Positions 43,329 through 51,925 of a stretch of 64,000 nucleotides of DNA are shown piece by piece. Source of the stretch: JACVRW01 sp963820315 (GTDB taxonomy: Bacteria > Actinomycetota > Thermoleophilia > Solirubrobacterales > Thermoleophilaceae); NCBI GenBank assembly GCA_963820315.1, contig CAWFZK010000020.1, forward strand, positions 1 through 64,000, read 5' to 3'. Every line of letters starts with the position of its first letter. Within the stretch, counting starts at the first letter, position 1. The notes beneath the pieces are model-generated. The model was not told the origin of the DNA and did not search any database. It was given only the letters and a program-made list of their open reading frames with translations. A program made the position numbers and the translations under genes.

Positions 43329-43557
43329 CCACGTCACGGGGTCGCGCCGGGCGTGAACGTCCGGCGCGACCCGTTGCCCGCATAACGCGGCTGCTGCTTT
43401 GGACGAGTAGCGGCAGTGCACCGCAGCTATTCACGCGCTGCCGCAACCCGTGACGCGATAGTTGCGGAACCCGCATCCAGGTCGGCTTGCGCTATGCCTT
43501 GCTCGCCGTAAGGCGCTCTAGTGCAGGCAGAAAGCGACTCGGACAAATAAGGGTTCG

Positions 43558-43722
43558 GCAACCCGAACCCGAAGTGGGTCGCGCCGCCCGGTACCTCGCT
43601 GCACCGCTATGGGACCGAGCTCGATCTCGGGCCGCCGGCCGCCTACGCGTGGCTCGATGGAAACGCCCGCCGCTTCGGATTCATCCACAGATATGCCTGG
43701 GAGCCGTGGCACTACGGGTTGC
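43558..43722 (+). pseudogene. Fragment C of the TadE-like/VanY-like/lytic-transglycosylase gene
   Basis: Matches 49052-49207 of the longer copy: NPNPKWVAPPGTSLHRYGTE, LDLGPPAAYAWLDGNARRFG and IHRYAWEPWHYG-like sequence. It contains the VanY/DacB-type metal motifs (TSLHRYGTELD and EPWHY) that fragments A and B lack, in an unbroken frame for the SLHRYGTELD part. It begins where fragment B stops and ends abruptly at HYG. Confidence 0.7.
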
Positions 43723-43891
43723 CGTTAGCCCACAAATCCGCTCGCCGCGCGCTGCTCGTGGGCCGGCTCGATTCGGGACTTGAAGGATCCTGCGTTTCGT
43801 ACGAAGCGCAAGCGAGGAATTCCGGCAGAGGGGCGGAGCGCCGCGCGGCTCGCGGCGCGCTGCGGAGCTGCTCAGAGGAGCCTGAAGAGCT

Positions 43892-44035
43892 CTAGCCGAA
43901 GTAGGCGCCAACGATCACGGCTGCAACGAGTAGCACCACCCCGCTGATCTCTAGGCGCTGGTTGTGGGTTGAGCCTCCACGCCACAGCACCACGGTCCCG
44001 GTGGACAGTCCAAGGGTGAGGAGCGTCCAGCACAT
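43892..44035 (-). CDS. Small two-helix membrane protein (47 residues)
   Basis: From an ATG at 44035: MCWTLLTLGLSTGTVVLWRG, a short polar loop (GSTHNQRLE), then ISGVVLLVAAVIVGAYFG and stop. Two hydrophobic segments separated by a charged turn suggest a hairpin in the membrane. The ribosome-binding site is weak. No family recognised. Confidence 0.45.
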   Translation of the reverse strand: MCWTLLTLGLSTGTVVLWRGGSTHNQRLEISGVVLLVAAVIVGAYFG

Positions 44036-44214
44036 TGAGCTGATCGTACGCCCATTCGGCGCGGTGCGTTTCGCCGGCGCGCGACACTCCCAGCTGCGAC
44101 AGCGTTGGTCTGCTAACTAACCCCTGAAGCAGAGTTACGAGTTTCCACCTCGGCTCGCGTGGCTCGGGTGGATCAGCGCGAGGAAGCGCGGCAGTCGGTC
44201 ACGTCTGCCTCACC

Positions 44215-44239
44215 CGTTTGGTCCCCACGATCGAGGGTA
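44215..44239 (+). promoter_or_regulatory. SigB/SigF-type promoter before the PhoX gene
   Basis: GTTT (44215-44218), 15 bp, then GGGTAA (44234-44239), matching the GTTT-N14-16-GGGTA consensus of SigB/SigF-like sigma factors. It lies 49 bp before the ATG at 44288, linking this gene to the sigma factor at 24305-25123 by inference. Confidence 0.5.
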
Positions 44240-44287
44240 AATATCTACGGCTTTCTCTGCGCGAACGCAGTGTCAAGGGAGGATGGG

Positions 44288-45802
44288 ATGCAGACAGGAC
44301 TTGACAGGCGCACGTTCCTCACCCGCGCGGCAATGGCAGGCGGCGGCCTGCTCAGCATGGGAGCGGTCGAGCGGCTCGTAGCCAGGGACGCGCTGGGATA
44401 CGGACACCGGAGCAGCGCCGAGCCGTACGGACCGTTGCGGCGGGTTGCTGACCAGCGCGGCGTGGAGGTTCTCGCGCTCCCGGTGGGCTTCGCGTATGTG
44501 ACCTTCAGCCATACCGGCTCGGTGATGTCGGACGGGAACCCGACGCCGCTGGCGCTCGACGGCATGGGCTCGTTCGCGGGCGGACGGTTTCACGGCCGCG
44601 GCAAGCAGCATCTGGTGCGGCTCGTGCGCAACAGCGAGGACCGCAACCCCGCGGGCACGGTTGGCGGCCTGTTGGGCGACCGTTCGGCGGCCTACGACCC
44701 AACCGCCTTCGGCGGTACCACCACACTGGTCTACGACGAGCACCGGCGGAGGCTGGTCAACGACTTCGTCAGCCTCAACGGCACGACGGTGAACTGTGCC
44801 GGCGGCATTGCCTACCGCCGCCGCTTCTGGCTCACCGGCGAGGAGACGGTCGCCGGACCGGACGCCGCTGATCCCGCCGCCCGGTTCGCGAAGCGTCACG
44901 GTTACCTGTTCCAAACGCCGGTCCACCGCGGCCCGAACGAGCTAGAGGTCGGCGTCCCGATCCTCGCCGCCGGCCGGTTCTCGCATGAGGCGGCGGCCGT
45001 GGATCAGCGCACCGGCATCGTCTACGAGACCGAGGACCCGGGGTCCGGCTTCGGCGCCGGCTTCTACCGCTACACCCCGGACGACCCCGACGACCTGACG
45101 GCGGGCGGTGTGCTGGAGATGCTCGCGATCGCAGGACAACCGCAGGTCGACCTGCGCGAGGGGCGCACGCGCGGCGAGGCCCTTCCGGTGCAGTGGGTGA
45201 GAATCGACGAGCCGGACCCGGAGCTCACGGCCGTGGGCGACCCGCGCAGCACCTTCAACCAGGGGTGGGCGCAGGGCGGGGCGAAGTTCAACCGCCTCGA
45301 GGGCTGCTGGGAGGACGACGGCACGATCTTCTTCGTCTCCACCAGCGGCGGCGACGCCAAGAACGGTGACGTCAACTCCGACGGCTACGCCGAGGGCTTC
45401 GGCCAGGTCTGGGCCTACCGGCCCGGCCGGTCGGGCGGGAGACTCACGCTCGTGTACGAGTCGCCATCCGGAAGCGAGATGGACGGGCCTGACAACATCA
45501 CCGTGACGCCGCGCGGGGGCCTCATCACGTGCGAAGACGATCCCTCGTCGGCTTACGTCGACACCCACCCGCTCGCGCCAGGCATCGAGCACGTCAACCG
45601 GCTGATCGGGCTGACCCGCCGGGGAGAGGCGTTCGAGCTGGCGGTCAACGTGCTCAACGGGTCGGAGCTGGCCGGCGCCTGCTTCAGCCCGAGCGGTCGG
45701 ACGCTGTTTTTCAACATCTTCGGCCGCGCCCGCTTCGACGAGGACCCGGTGGAGGGCATGACGTGCGCGGTCACCGGGCCGTGGCACCGCGGCCCGCTGT
45801 GA
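44288..45802 (+). CDS. PhoX-family (DUF839) Tat-exported protein
   Basis: A 504-residue protein with a twin-arginine signal (DRRTFLTRAAMAGGGLLSMG). Conserved PhoX/DUF839 landmarks are PDGMGSF-like ALDGMGSFAGG, LVRNSEDRNPAGT, CAGGIAYRRRFWLTGEE, GRFSHEAAAVDQRTGIVYET, ECWEDDGTIFF-like GCWEDDGTIFFVSTSGGDAK, and DNITVTPRGGLITCEDD. PhoX enzymes are calcium-iron alkaline phosphatases, but many DUF839 members are untested. GGGAGG precedes the ATG. A SigB-type promoter lies upstream, so stress or starvation induction is inferred. Confidence 0.85.
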   Translation: MQTGLDRRTFLTRAAMAGGGLLSMGAVERLVARDALGYGHRSSAEPYGPLRRVADQRGVEVLALPVGFAYVTFSHTGSVMSDGNPTPLALDGMGSFAGGRFHGRGKQHLVRLVRNSEDRNPAGTVGGLLGDRSAAYDPTAFGGTTTLVYDEHRRRLVNDFVSLNGTTVNCAGGIAYRRRFWLTGEETVAGPDAADPAARFAKRHGYLFQTPVHRGPNELEVGVPILAAGRFSHEAAAVDQRTGIVYETEDPGSGFGAGFYRYTPDDPDDLTAGGVLEMLAIAGQPQVDLREGRTRGEALPVQWVRIDEPDPELTAVGDPRSTFNQGWAQGGAKFNRLEGCWEDDGTIFFVSTSGGDAKNGDVNSDGYAEGFGQVWAYRPGRSGGRLTLVYESPSGSEMDGPDNITVTPRGGLITCEDDPSSAYVDTHPLAPGIEHVNRLIGLTRRGEAFELAVNVLNGSELAGACFSPSGRTLFFNIFGRARFDEDPVEGMTCAVTGPWHRGPL

Positions 45803-45977
45803 TCCATTGAGACCTCGGTGCATGGGCGCGACGGCGCTCGCGCCGCCCGATGGAGGAGCCGCTCGGGTGACACCCCGCTCCCCGCGACGCCTTCCTCCCT
45901 GAGCGGCGATTGACCAAGCGTCCCGGCGGAAGGACCGAGCGGACGCGTGGCTCGCTACCCGCATCAGCCGCGGCGCA

Positions 45978-46246
45978 TCAGGCGAGCCGACGGCTGCCAT
46001 AAGTTCGTCGAGTGAGCTCTTCAGGGTTCCCTCGGCACGGCCGTCGACCACGCAGTGTCGAGCGTGGTCGTCGAGCAGGCTGAGCGCCGCCACCTTGTCG
46101 AGGGCGGCCTGGACAGCGGCAATCTGCGTCAGGACGTCGATGCAGCAGCGGTCGTCTTCGACCATGCCTTCGATGCCGCGTACCTGCCCTTCGATGCGCA
46201 GCTGGGTGAGTGGCTGACCTTGGTGGCGAAGTAGACGCTCGCAACC
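45978..46246 (-). pseudogene. CsoR/RcnR-type metal-responsive repressor, incomplete
   Basis: TQLRIEGQVRGIEGMVEDDR then CCIDVLTQIAAVQAALDKVA and DDHARHCVVDGRAEG are the CsoR family signature, including the Cys of CIDVLTQ and the His-Cys pair. No start codon is found in frame upstream of LRIEGQ, and the stop expected at 45978-45980 (after ELMAAV) is reached only if two bases are added. The gene is damaged or mis-sequenced. It would sense copper or a similar thiophilic metal. Confidence 0.6.
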
Positions 46247-46402
46247 ACGCGCGAAAGCGGAGGCGGCAGTTACAGGGCGTGCCCCATCCGTGGTCCCGAT
46301 TGACGCGCCGCCCGCAGACCCGCGACGATTGGCTGTCCACCAGCCGCCAAACGGGCCGGTGCGGGCCGCCGGCGCCCTCCTGCGCCCGGATGGCGCCCCG
46401 TC

Positions 46403-46600
46403 CTAGTCCTTCTCGCTCGGTCCGGCGCGACGCAGCGCACCCGCCGCAGGGGTGTAGATGCTCTCGTGCCCGTCGTCCCAGCGAATGCGATAGCGAGGGG
46501 AAGGTGCCTCCCGCACCACCTCCTCGATGACGCCTTTCCGAGGCCTCTGCTCGGTCGACTCCGCCTCGACCTCGACGCGATTCCCGACCTTCAGCTCCAT
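46403..46600 (-). CDS. DUF1918-family small protein
   Basis: A 65-residue protein: MELKVGNRVEVEAESTEQRP, then RKGVIEEVVREAPSPRYRIR and WDDGHESIYTPAAGALR. This is the full DUF1918 signature, a short SH3-like barrel common in actinobacteria and of unknown function. GGAGGTG before the ATG at 46600 fixes the start. Confidence 0.9.
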   Translation of the reverse strand: MELKVGNRVEVEAESTEQRPRKGVIEEVVREAPSPRYRIRWDDGHESIYTPAAGALRRAGPSEKD

Positions 46601-46867
46601 GGCTTCACCTCCGACTCGCTTCATACCGGGTGATACCACCAACCGACGCTGACCGCACAGTCGCGGAGACAACGGCCAACCTCCAGGGCAGCTCGGGCGC
46701 CTTCCTCGAGGAACAGCGCCCACGGCGCCGTCTCGCGAACGAAGGCGCGGTCGAGAAACGCGAAGGGCCGCCGCCTCTACGTCGACGTCCCCTTCGCTGG
46801 CCAGCCACACGCACAAGGGCGCCCTTTCGGAGCACACGAGGACGCGGAGGCTTCCTAGACAGTGACG

Positions 46868-47923
46868 GTATCGAGCGCTTCACATCACGCTGGCGGTCCC
46901 GGGTAGGTCATCGCGCAGCAGGCCTAACCGATCGGAGGAGGCAGCATGATCAGACGAGTGGCGCTCGCGGCGGTGGCCGCGTTGGCGCTGAGCGCAGGGG
47001 TGGCGCTGGCGACCCATGACGGCGCATCTGGGCAAGCTGGGGACGCCCGCGTGGAGGCGCTCTTCGAGCAGACGACCCGTTCGACCCAGTGGGAGCTGGT
47101 CGAGCGCGTGAGACTGGGCTTCGACGCCCACCATCCCGAGGGGGTCGTGAAGGTCGGGGACCGCTTCTTCCTTTCCACCGTCGAGGTCACCGAGCCGACG
47201 GTGCGCTGCCCCACGACCTGCGACGGGACCGACCGCAGCCCGGGCAAGGGCCTGGGCTGGGTGATCGAGTTCGACGCGCAGGGCAACAAGCTGCGTGAGG
47301 TCCGCGTGGACGATGGCGCGACGATCTACCACCCGGGCGGCCTCGACTACGACGGCCGCCGGCTGTGGACGGCGGTGGCCGAGTACCGGCCCAACAAGCC
47401 GTCGATCATCTACAGCATGAGCCCGCGCACGCTGCGGCCGCGGGCCGAGTTCCGCACGCCCGACCACATCGGCGGGATCGCCCACGACACCGAGCGCGAT
47501 CGCATCGTCGGGCTCAACTGGGGCTCCCGGCTCGCCTACGAGTGGAGCCTTGAGGGCCGTGAGCGGCGAGTCGATCCCAATCCGTCCCATTACGTTGACT
47601 ACCAGGACTGTAAGTTCCTGACCGTCGAGCGCGGCACACGGCCGGGGATGATCTGCGGGGGCATCGCCAGCTACACGCCCCCGGGCGGCCAGTCCTTCGA
47701 GCTGGGTGGGCTCGGGATCGTGAGGCTGCCCGGCATCCGCCCCCAGCACGAGGTCCCGTTCACCCAGTACACGCCCCAGAACCACGTCGCCACCCGCAAC
47801 GCGATGGACGTCGAGGCCATGGGCGACCGGCTGCGCCTCTACCTGGTGGCCGACGACGACGACTCGGAGATGCTGGTCTACGAGGCCGCCGCCGGCTGAT
47901 TCAGCGTCTGGCGCTCGTCCGCC
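46868..47923 (+). repeat. 1056-bp direct repeat, copy 2 (contains the DUF6454 gene)
   Basis: Ungapped match to 4628-5683, offset 42,240 bp. The right edge abuts a truncated phospholipase-like tail on the other strand, which suggests that copy 2 is the inserted one or that a rearrangement ended here. Confidence 0.9.
46946..47899 (+). CDS. Secreted DUF6454-family protein, copy 2
   Basis: A 317-residue near-duplicate of the protein at 4706-5659. It differs by V6A, V15L, one Met-to-Ile change (GIRPQHEV instead of GMRPQHEV) and one Val-to-Met change near the C-terminus; 11 base changes are seen over the coding region, so both copies seem to stay under selection. Signal peptide, ribosome-binding site and leader are the same. 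Here the neighbours are DUF1918 and the transglycosylase-like gene instead of LuxR regulators. Confidence 0.75.
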   Translation: MIRRVALAAVAALALSAGVALATHDGASGQAGDARVEALFEQTTRSTQWELVERVRLGFDAHHPEGVVKVGDRFFLSTVEVTEPTVRCPTTCDGTDRSPGKGLGWVIEFDAQGNKLREVRVDDGATIYHPGGLDYDGRRLWTAVAEYRPNKPSIIYSMSPRTLRPRAEFRTPDHIGGIAHDTERDRIVGLNWGSRLAYEWSLEGRERRVDPNPSHYVDYQDCKFLTVERGTRPGMICGGIASYTPPGGQSFELGGLGIVRLPGIRPQHEVPFTQYTPQNHVATRNAMDVEAMGDRLRLYLVADDDDSEMLVYEAAAG

Positions 47924-48147
47924 GCTCGAGGCGCTCCGATCGGCAGCCGCGGCCCGCATTGGGTTGCAGCGTCCCGGGAGCCCCTCGGGCAGGCGGGCGA
48001 CGTAGTCGCTGCCGTAGCGGCCGGTTGCGGAATCGGTCGAGATCAGCTGTGCGCCGCTCGCCAGCGCGGCCAGGAGCATTGGCGGGTCGCGCGACGTGAC
48101 CGTCGCTAGGGGGATGTCGGAGCGTGTGCGGATCAGGTAGCCCTAGA
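47924..48147 (-). pseudogene. Tail of a calcium-dependent phosphoinositide phospholipase C-like protein
   Basis: The frame reads GYLIRTRSDIPLATVTSRDP then PMLLAALASGAQLISTDSAT and YGSDYVARLPEGLPGRCNPM. ALASGAQ--STD and Y-SDYVARLP-G-P-RCNP are the C-terminal signature of Ca2+-dependent PI-PLC-like proteins. An in-frame TAG precedes it and the repeat copy follows, so only the tail remains. Confidence 0.5.
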
Positions 48148-48354
48148 CGCACGAGCGCCTAGATCCGTGCCGTGTTCGTGCCCATCGGCTCGTTGCGCTT
48201 CATGAAGGCCCTCGCCCGGCGGCGTGTGGCTTGGCACGCGGCTTCCAGACTTACCGTGGGTTCGGCCGGCTTCGCTGTTGGTTCGCGCGATCGTTACTGA
48301 GTTGTCGCGGGCGCGTGTTGAGCCGTAACTCGGCGCTCGCGATGGTCACGGGCC

Positions 48355-49747
48355 ATGGCTGTGGCTGGGGATCCCGTGGGGTGGCGGCGCGAGGGCGGCC
48401 AGGCGTCGCTGCTGTTGCTCGGGGTGATGTTCGTGCTGCTTGCCGGGGCGGCGGTGTTGTTCGCGTTCGGGTCGGCGCTGGGGTCGAAGGGCAAGCATCA
48501 GCGGGCGGCGGATCTGGCGGCGGTGTCGGCGGGGCAGGTGATGCGCGATCTGTATCCGCGCTTGTTCGAGCCGCCCGTATTGGCGAACGGGTTGCCGAAT
48601 CCGCGGCATCTGCCGTTGCCGGTGTATCTGGCGCTGGTGCGGCGGGCGGCGGTGCGTGGGGCGCGCCGCAACGGCGTCGAGGTGAGCGGGGCGGATGTGA
48701 GCTTCCCGGGCGGCGGCTTCGCGCCGACGCGGGTGGCGGTGCGGGTGCGTGGTGTCGCGCGCGTTCGCGTGAAGCAGGGCGGCGGCGGACGAGGCGAGCC
48801 GGTGCCGGTGCGAGGCGCGCGCGACCGCGGAGATCGCCCCTGACCTGAACGTCCCGCTGGGGATGCCGGCGTTCGGGTCGGGCGGCGGCTACGACGGCCC
48901 GCTCGCGTACCGGATGGGCAAGCCGATGCGCCCCGACGTGGCCGCCGCGTTCGACCGCATGGCCGCCGCGGCGCGCGAGGAGGCCGGCCTGTTCCTGTCG
49001 ATCAACAGCGCATTCCGCTCCGACGCCGAGCAGGCGAGACTGTTCGCCGCGAACCCGAACCCGAAGTGGGTCGCGCCGCCCGGTACCTCGCTGCACCGCT
49101 AGGGCGACCGAGCTCGACCTCGGGCCGCCGGCCGCCTATGCGTGGCTCGAGGAAACGCACGCCGCTTCGGGTTCATGCAGCGATACGCCTGGGAGCCCTG
49201 GCACTACGGCTTCGGCGCCAACCCGCGCGACCGCGAGCATCCGGCCCGCTTCGACCAGGGGTCCTGGGAGCCGCCGGGCGGCGATCACGGGCGGATCACG
49301 CACGGGTTGCCTTCGTTCGTGCCGCCGCGCTTCCACGACCCGATCGCGCGGGCGGCGCTTCGCTGGAACGTGCCGATGAACGTGCTGGCCGCCCAGCTGT
49401 ACGCCGAGTCGGGCTTCAACCCGTTTGCGCAGAGCCCGGCGGGCGCGGAGGGCATCGCCCAGTTCATGCCGGGCACGGCGGACGCCTACGGTCTCGACAA
49501 CCCGTTCGACCCGGTCGAGGCGATCGACGCGCAGGCGCATCTGATGAGCGACCTGCTCAGGCAGTTCGACGGCAAGGTGGCGCTCGCGCTCGCGGGCTAC
49601 AACGCGGGAGCGGGAGCGGTCGAGCGCTACGGCGGCATCCCGCCGTACGCCGAGACGCGCGCGTACGTGACCAAGATCCTGGGCCTGCTGGGCGGCGCGG
49701 GCGAGCTCCCGATCGTCGGTGGGTTCGAGGTGAGGCTCGTGGAGTGA
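48355..49747 (+). CDS. TadE-like anchored VanY-type peptidase plus lytic transglycosylase, three frameshifts
   Basis: The most complete copy. It has an N-terminal TadE/TadG-like membrane helix (GGQASLLLLGVMFVLLAGAA) and a pilin-like region (RAADLAAVSAGQVMRDLYPR). A LAS-type D-Ala-D-Ala carboxypeptidase domain follows: SINSAFRSDAEQARLFAANP, PPGTSLHR and WEPWHYGFGANP. The C-terminal domain is an SLT lytic transglycosylase with catalytic Glu in NVLAAQLYAESGFNP, then GIAQFMPGTADAYGLD and LALAGYNAGAGAVERYGGIP. Frames slip near 48815, 49096 and 49155. Comparison with fragments A-C shows which bases are extra or missing. Such a two-enzyme wall hydrolase suits a conjugation or secretion apparatus that must cross peptidoglycan. 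Whether this copy is functional depends on whether the slips are errors. Confidence 0.7.
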
Positions 49748-49839
49748 CCCGGAGCGCCATGCCCGCCTGCGACCGGCCATCCTCCTCGTGGGCCAGGGGC
49801 GAGCACCGCAGCCAAACGATTAGGGTCCTCGGCTGAGTC

Positions 49840-51228
49840 GTGAGCACGCTCGAGGAAACGCTTGGGGAGAGCACGCGCCCTGGGGCGCTGCAAGCGGTGG
49901 CTGCTCGCATCAGCGAGCACGGGGTGAGGCACGTCTACCTCCAATACACCTCCGTGCCGGGCCGCGTGATGGGCAAGGTCGTCCCGGCAGCGCACTTCGA
50001 GCGGATCGCGGAGAACGGCCTGGCGTGGACGTACCTGTCGGCCGGCGGCTTCACCGTCGACATCAACGGCAACGTGCTCGGGCCGAGCCCGGCGCAGTGC
50101 GCGGAGGGCCTGCTCGTGCCGGACCTGGACACGTTCCAGGTGTTGCCGTGGGACACCGAAGTGGGGCGCGTCTTCTGCGACCACTTCCACGGCCTCGACG
50201 ATCCCGAGCGTCCCGGCTCCGCGGCCCACGGCGACTCGCGCGCGAACCTCAAGCGCGCTCACGCGGAGTTCCAGGCCGAGCTCGACATGGCGCTGCGCTC
50301 GGGGTGTGAGCCGGAGATGAGCTGGTTCCCGGACGCCGACTCGATCACCGCGTCGATCTCGAAGCTGCCCGCCCACGTGGGCACGCCGTACCACATCGGC
50401 CACATCGAGGAAATGCGTCCGGTCCTCAAGCGCGTGACCCGCTACGGCCAGGAGATGGGGCTCGACATGATCCAGGCCGACTACGAGGACCCGGGTCAGG
50501 TCGAGATGAACTTCCTCTTCGGCCCCTGCCTCGAGACCGCCGACCGGCTGACGACCTTCCGTCAGATCTGCATGCAGGTCGCCAAGGAGTTCGGCATGCT
50601 CGCGACGTTCATGCCGAAGCCCGTGCCGGGCATCATGGCGAACGGCTGCCACCACCACCTCAGCCTCTGGCGCGACGACGAGCCGGGCTTCTCGAACCCG
50701 GACGGGCGCAGCCTCAACGACCTCGGGCGCTGGGCGATCGGCGGGATCCTGAAGCACGCGCGCGCGATGACGGCGATCGTCGCGCCGACGGCGAACTCCT
50801 ACGCGCGCTATTGGGATGTGGGGCAGTTCGCCCCGAGCGTGCCCGTGTGGGGCTACGACCACCGTCAGTGCATCGTGCGCGTGCTCGGCGCGCGCATGGA
50901 GTTCCGCGCGCCGGACGCGTGCTGCAACCCGTACCTGACGCACGCGGTGCTGCTCGCGGCGATGCGCGACGGCATCGCGGGCCGCGTCGACCCGGGCGAG
51001 CCGCACTCCGAGGACGCCTTCCCCGATCCGGAGCAGGCACGCTTCCCGCTGCTTCCGCGCACGCTCGGCGAGGCGCTCGACGCCCTGCACGAGAGCGAGG
51101 TCGTGCGCGCCGCCCTGCCGGGCGAGCTCTACGACACGTTCGTCGCGATCAAGCGCGACGAGTGGCACCGAGCCTGCGGCGCCGTGACGGAGTGGGACCG
51201 CGAGACGTACCTGAACTACCTGCCGTGA
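49840..51228 (+). CDS. Glutamine-synthetase-family gamma-glutamyl-amine ligase (PuuA/GlnA-like)
   Basis: A 462-residue GS-fold protein starting GTG. Metal and ATP motifs are visible: ADYEDPGQVEMNF, MPKPVPGIMANGCHHHLSLW (the GS putative ATP-binding region), APTANSYARYW, and RVLGARMEFRAPDACCNPYL for the substrate-binding Arg region. The Tyr-adenylylation loop of true GlnA is not seen. Together with the amidotransferase two genes downstream, gamma-glutamylation of an amine such as putrescine is likelier than glutamine synthesis. Its stop overlaps the next start (GTGA). Confidence 0.85.
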   Translation: MSTLEETLGESTRPGALQAVAARISEHGVRHVYLQYTSVPGRVMGKVVPAAHFERIAENGLAWTYLSAGGFTVDINGNVLGPSPAQCAEGLLVPDLDTFQVLPWDTEVGRVFCDHFHGLDDPERPGSAAHGDSRANLKRAHAEFQAELDMALRSGCEPEMSWFPDADSITASISKLPAHVGTPYHIGHIEEMRPVLKRVTRYGQEMGLDMIQADYEDPGQVEMNFLFGPCLETADRLTTFRQICMQVAKEFGMLATFMPKPVPGIMANGCHHHLSLWRDDEPGFSNPDGRSLNDLGRWAIGGILKHARAMTAIVAPTANSYARYWDVGQFAPSVPVWGYDHRQCIVRVLGARMEFRAPDACCNPYLTHAVLLAAMRDGIAGRVDPGEPHSEDAFPDPEQARFPLLPRTLGEALDALHESEVVRAALPGELYDTFVAIKRDEWHRACGAVTEWDRETYLNYLP

Positions 51229-51924
51229 GCGAGTCACTGCGGCTCATCTGCATCGACGCCGACGCCATGCCGCTGTTCGGCAAGAGCCACGACGGCGTGC
51301 GCGAGGGCTACGAGCCGGCCGCAGCGGCGCTCGTGGCAGAGAGCCTGGGGCGACCGCTCGAATGGGTGTTCTCGCCGTGGGTCGAGATGGTCGACGCGCT
51401 GAACGCCGGTCACGGCGATGCGATCTGGTGCGGCCAGGGGATCACGGCCGAACGCCGCCGGCGGGTGGACTTCACCCGTCCCTACGCGGTCTTCGACGAG
51501 TCGCTGCTGGTTCGCGCGCGGATCGGGGCTGAGCTCGCCGGACGGGCTCGCCGGGCGCCGGATCGGCGCGATCGCGGGCAGCACGAACATGGCGCTGGCC
51601 GAGACCTTCGCGGGCGCCGAGCTCGTCCCGTTCGGCGGGGAGAGCGACGACGTGTTCGGCGAGATGATCGACGCGCTCCGCGCGGGCGAGGTCGACGGCA
51701 TCGTGGACGACGACGTGGCGCTCGTGCCGCTCGCGGACGACCCGGACTTCGAGGTCGCGTTCACGGTCCCAACCCGCAACGAGTGGGGGGTTGCGGTGGC
51801 GAAGGCCCGGCCCGACATGCGCGACACGCTCGATCACGCGCTGGCCGGTGCGATCGCCGACGGCCGCCTCGCAAGCTGCTGGCAGCGCTGGCTGCCGGAG
51901 CTCGAATACCCGTTTGGGCGCTGA
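51225..51924 (+). CDS. Amino-acid/polyamine ABC-type substrate-binding protein, frameshifted
   Basis: Two joined frames give a family-3 solute-binding fold. It starts SLRLICIDADAMPLFGKSHD, continues PLEWVFSPWVEMVDALNAGH and ITAERRRRVDFTRPYAVFDE; then, in another frame, SSPDGLAGRRIGAIAGSTNM, GEVDGIVDDDVALVPLADDP and ARPDMRDTLDHALAGAIADG. The slip lies near 51540. No signal peptide or lipobox is seen, which is odd for a transporter component; a cytoplasmic ligand-binding role is possible. It is locked between the ligase and the hydrolase genes. Confidence 0.75.
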
Positions 51925-51925
51925 G

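Noticed and set aside
44942..46165. A long minus-strand frame that begins with real CsoR sequence and runs through the PhoX gene
   Set aside because: Only the first 60 residues are protein-like; the rest is antisense to PhoX, so I annotate only the CsoR remnant.
46880..48079. A 399-codon minus-strand frame over the second DUF6454 copy
   Set aside because: The equivalent antisense frame also occurs over copy 1; only its first residues (PI-PLC tail) resemble a known protein.
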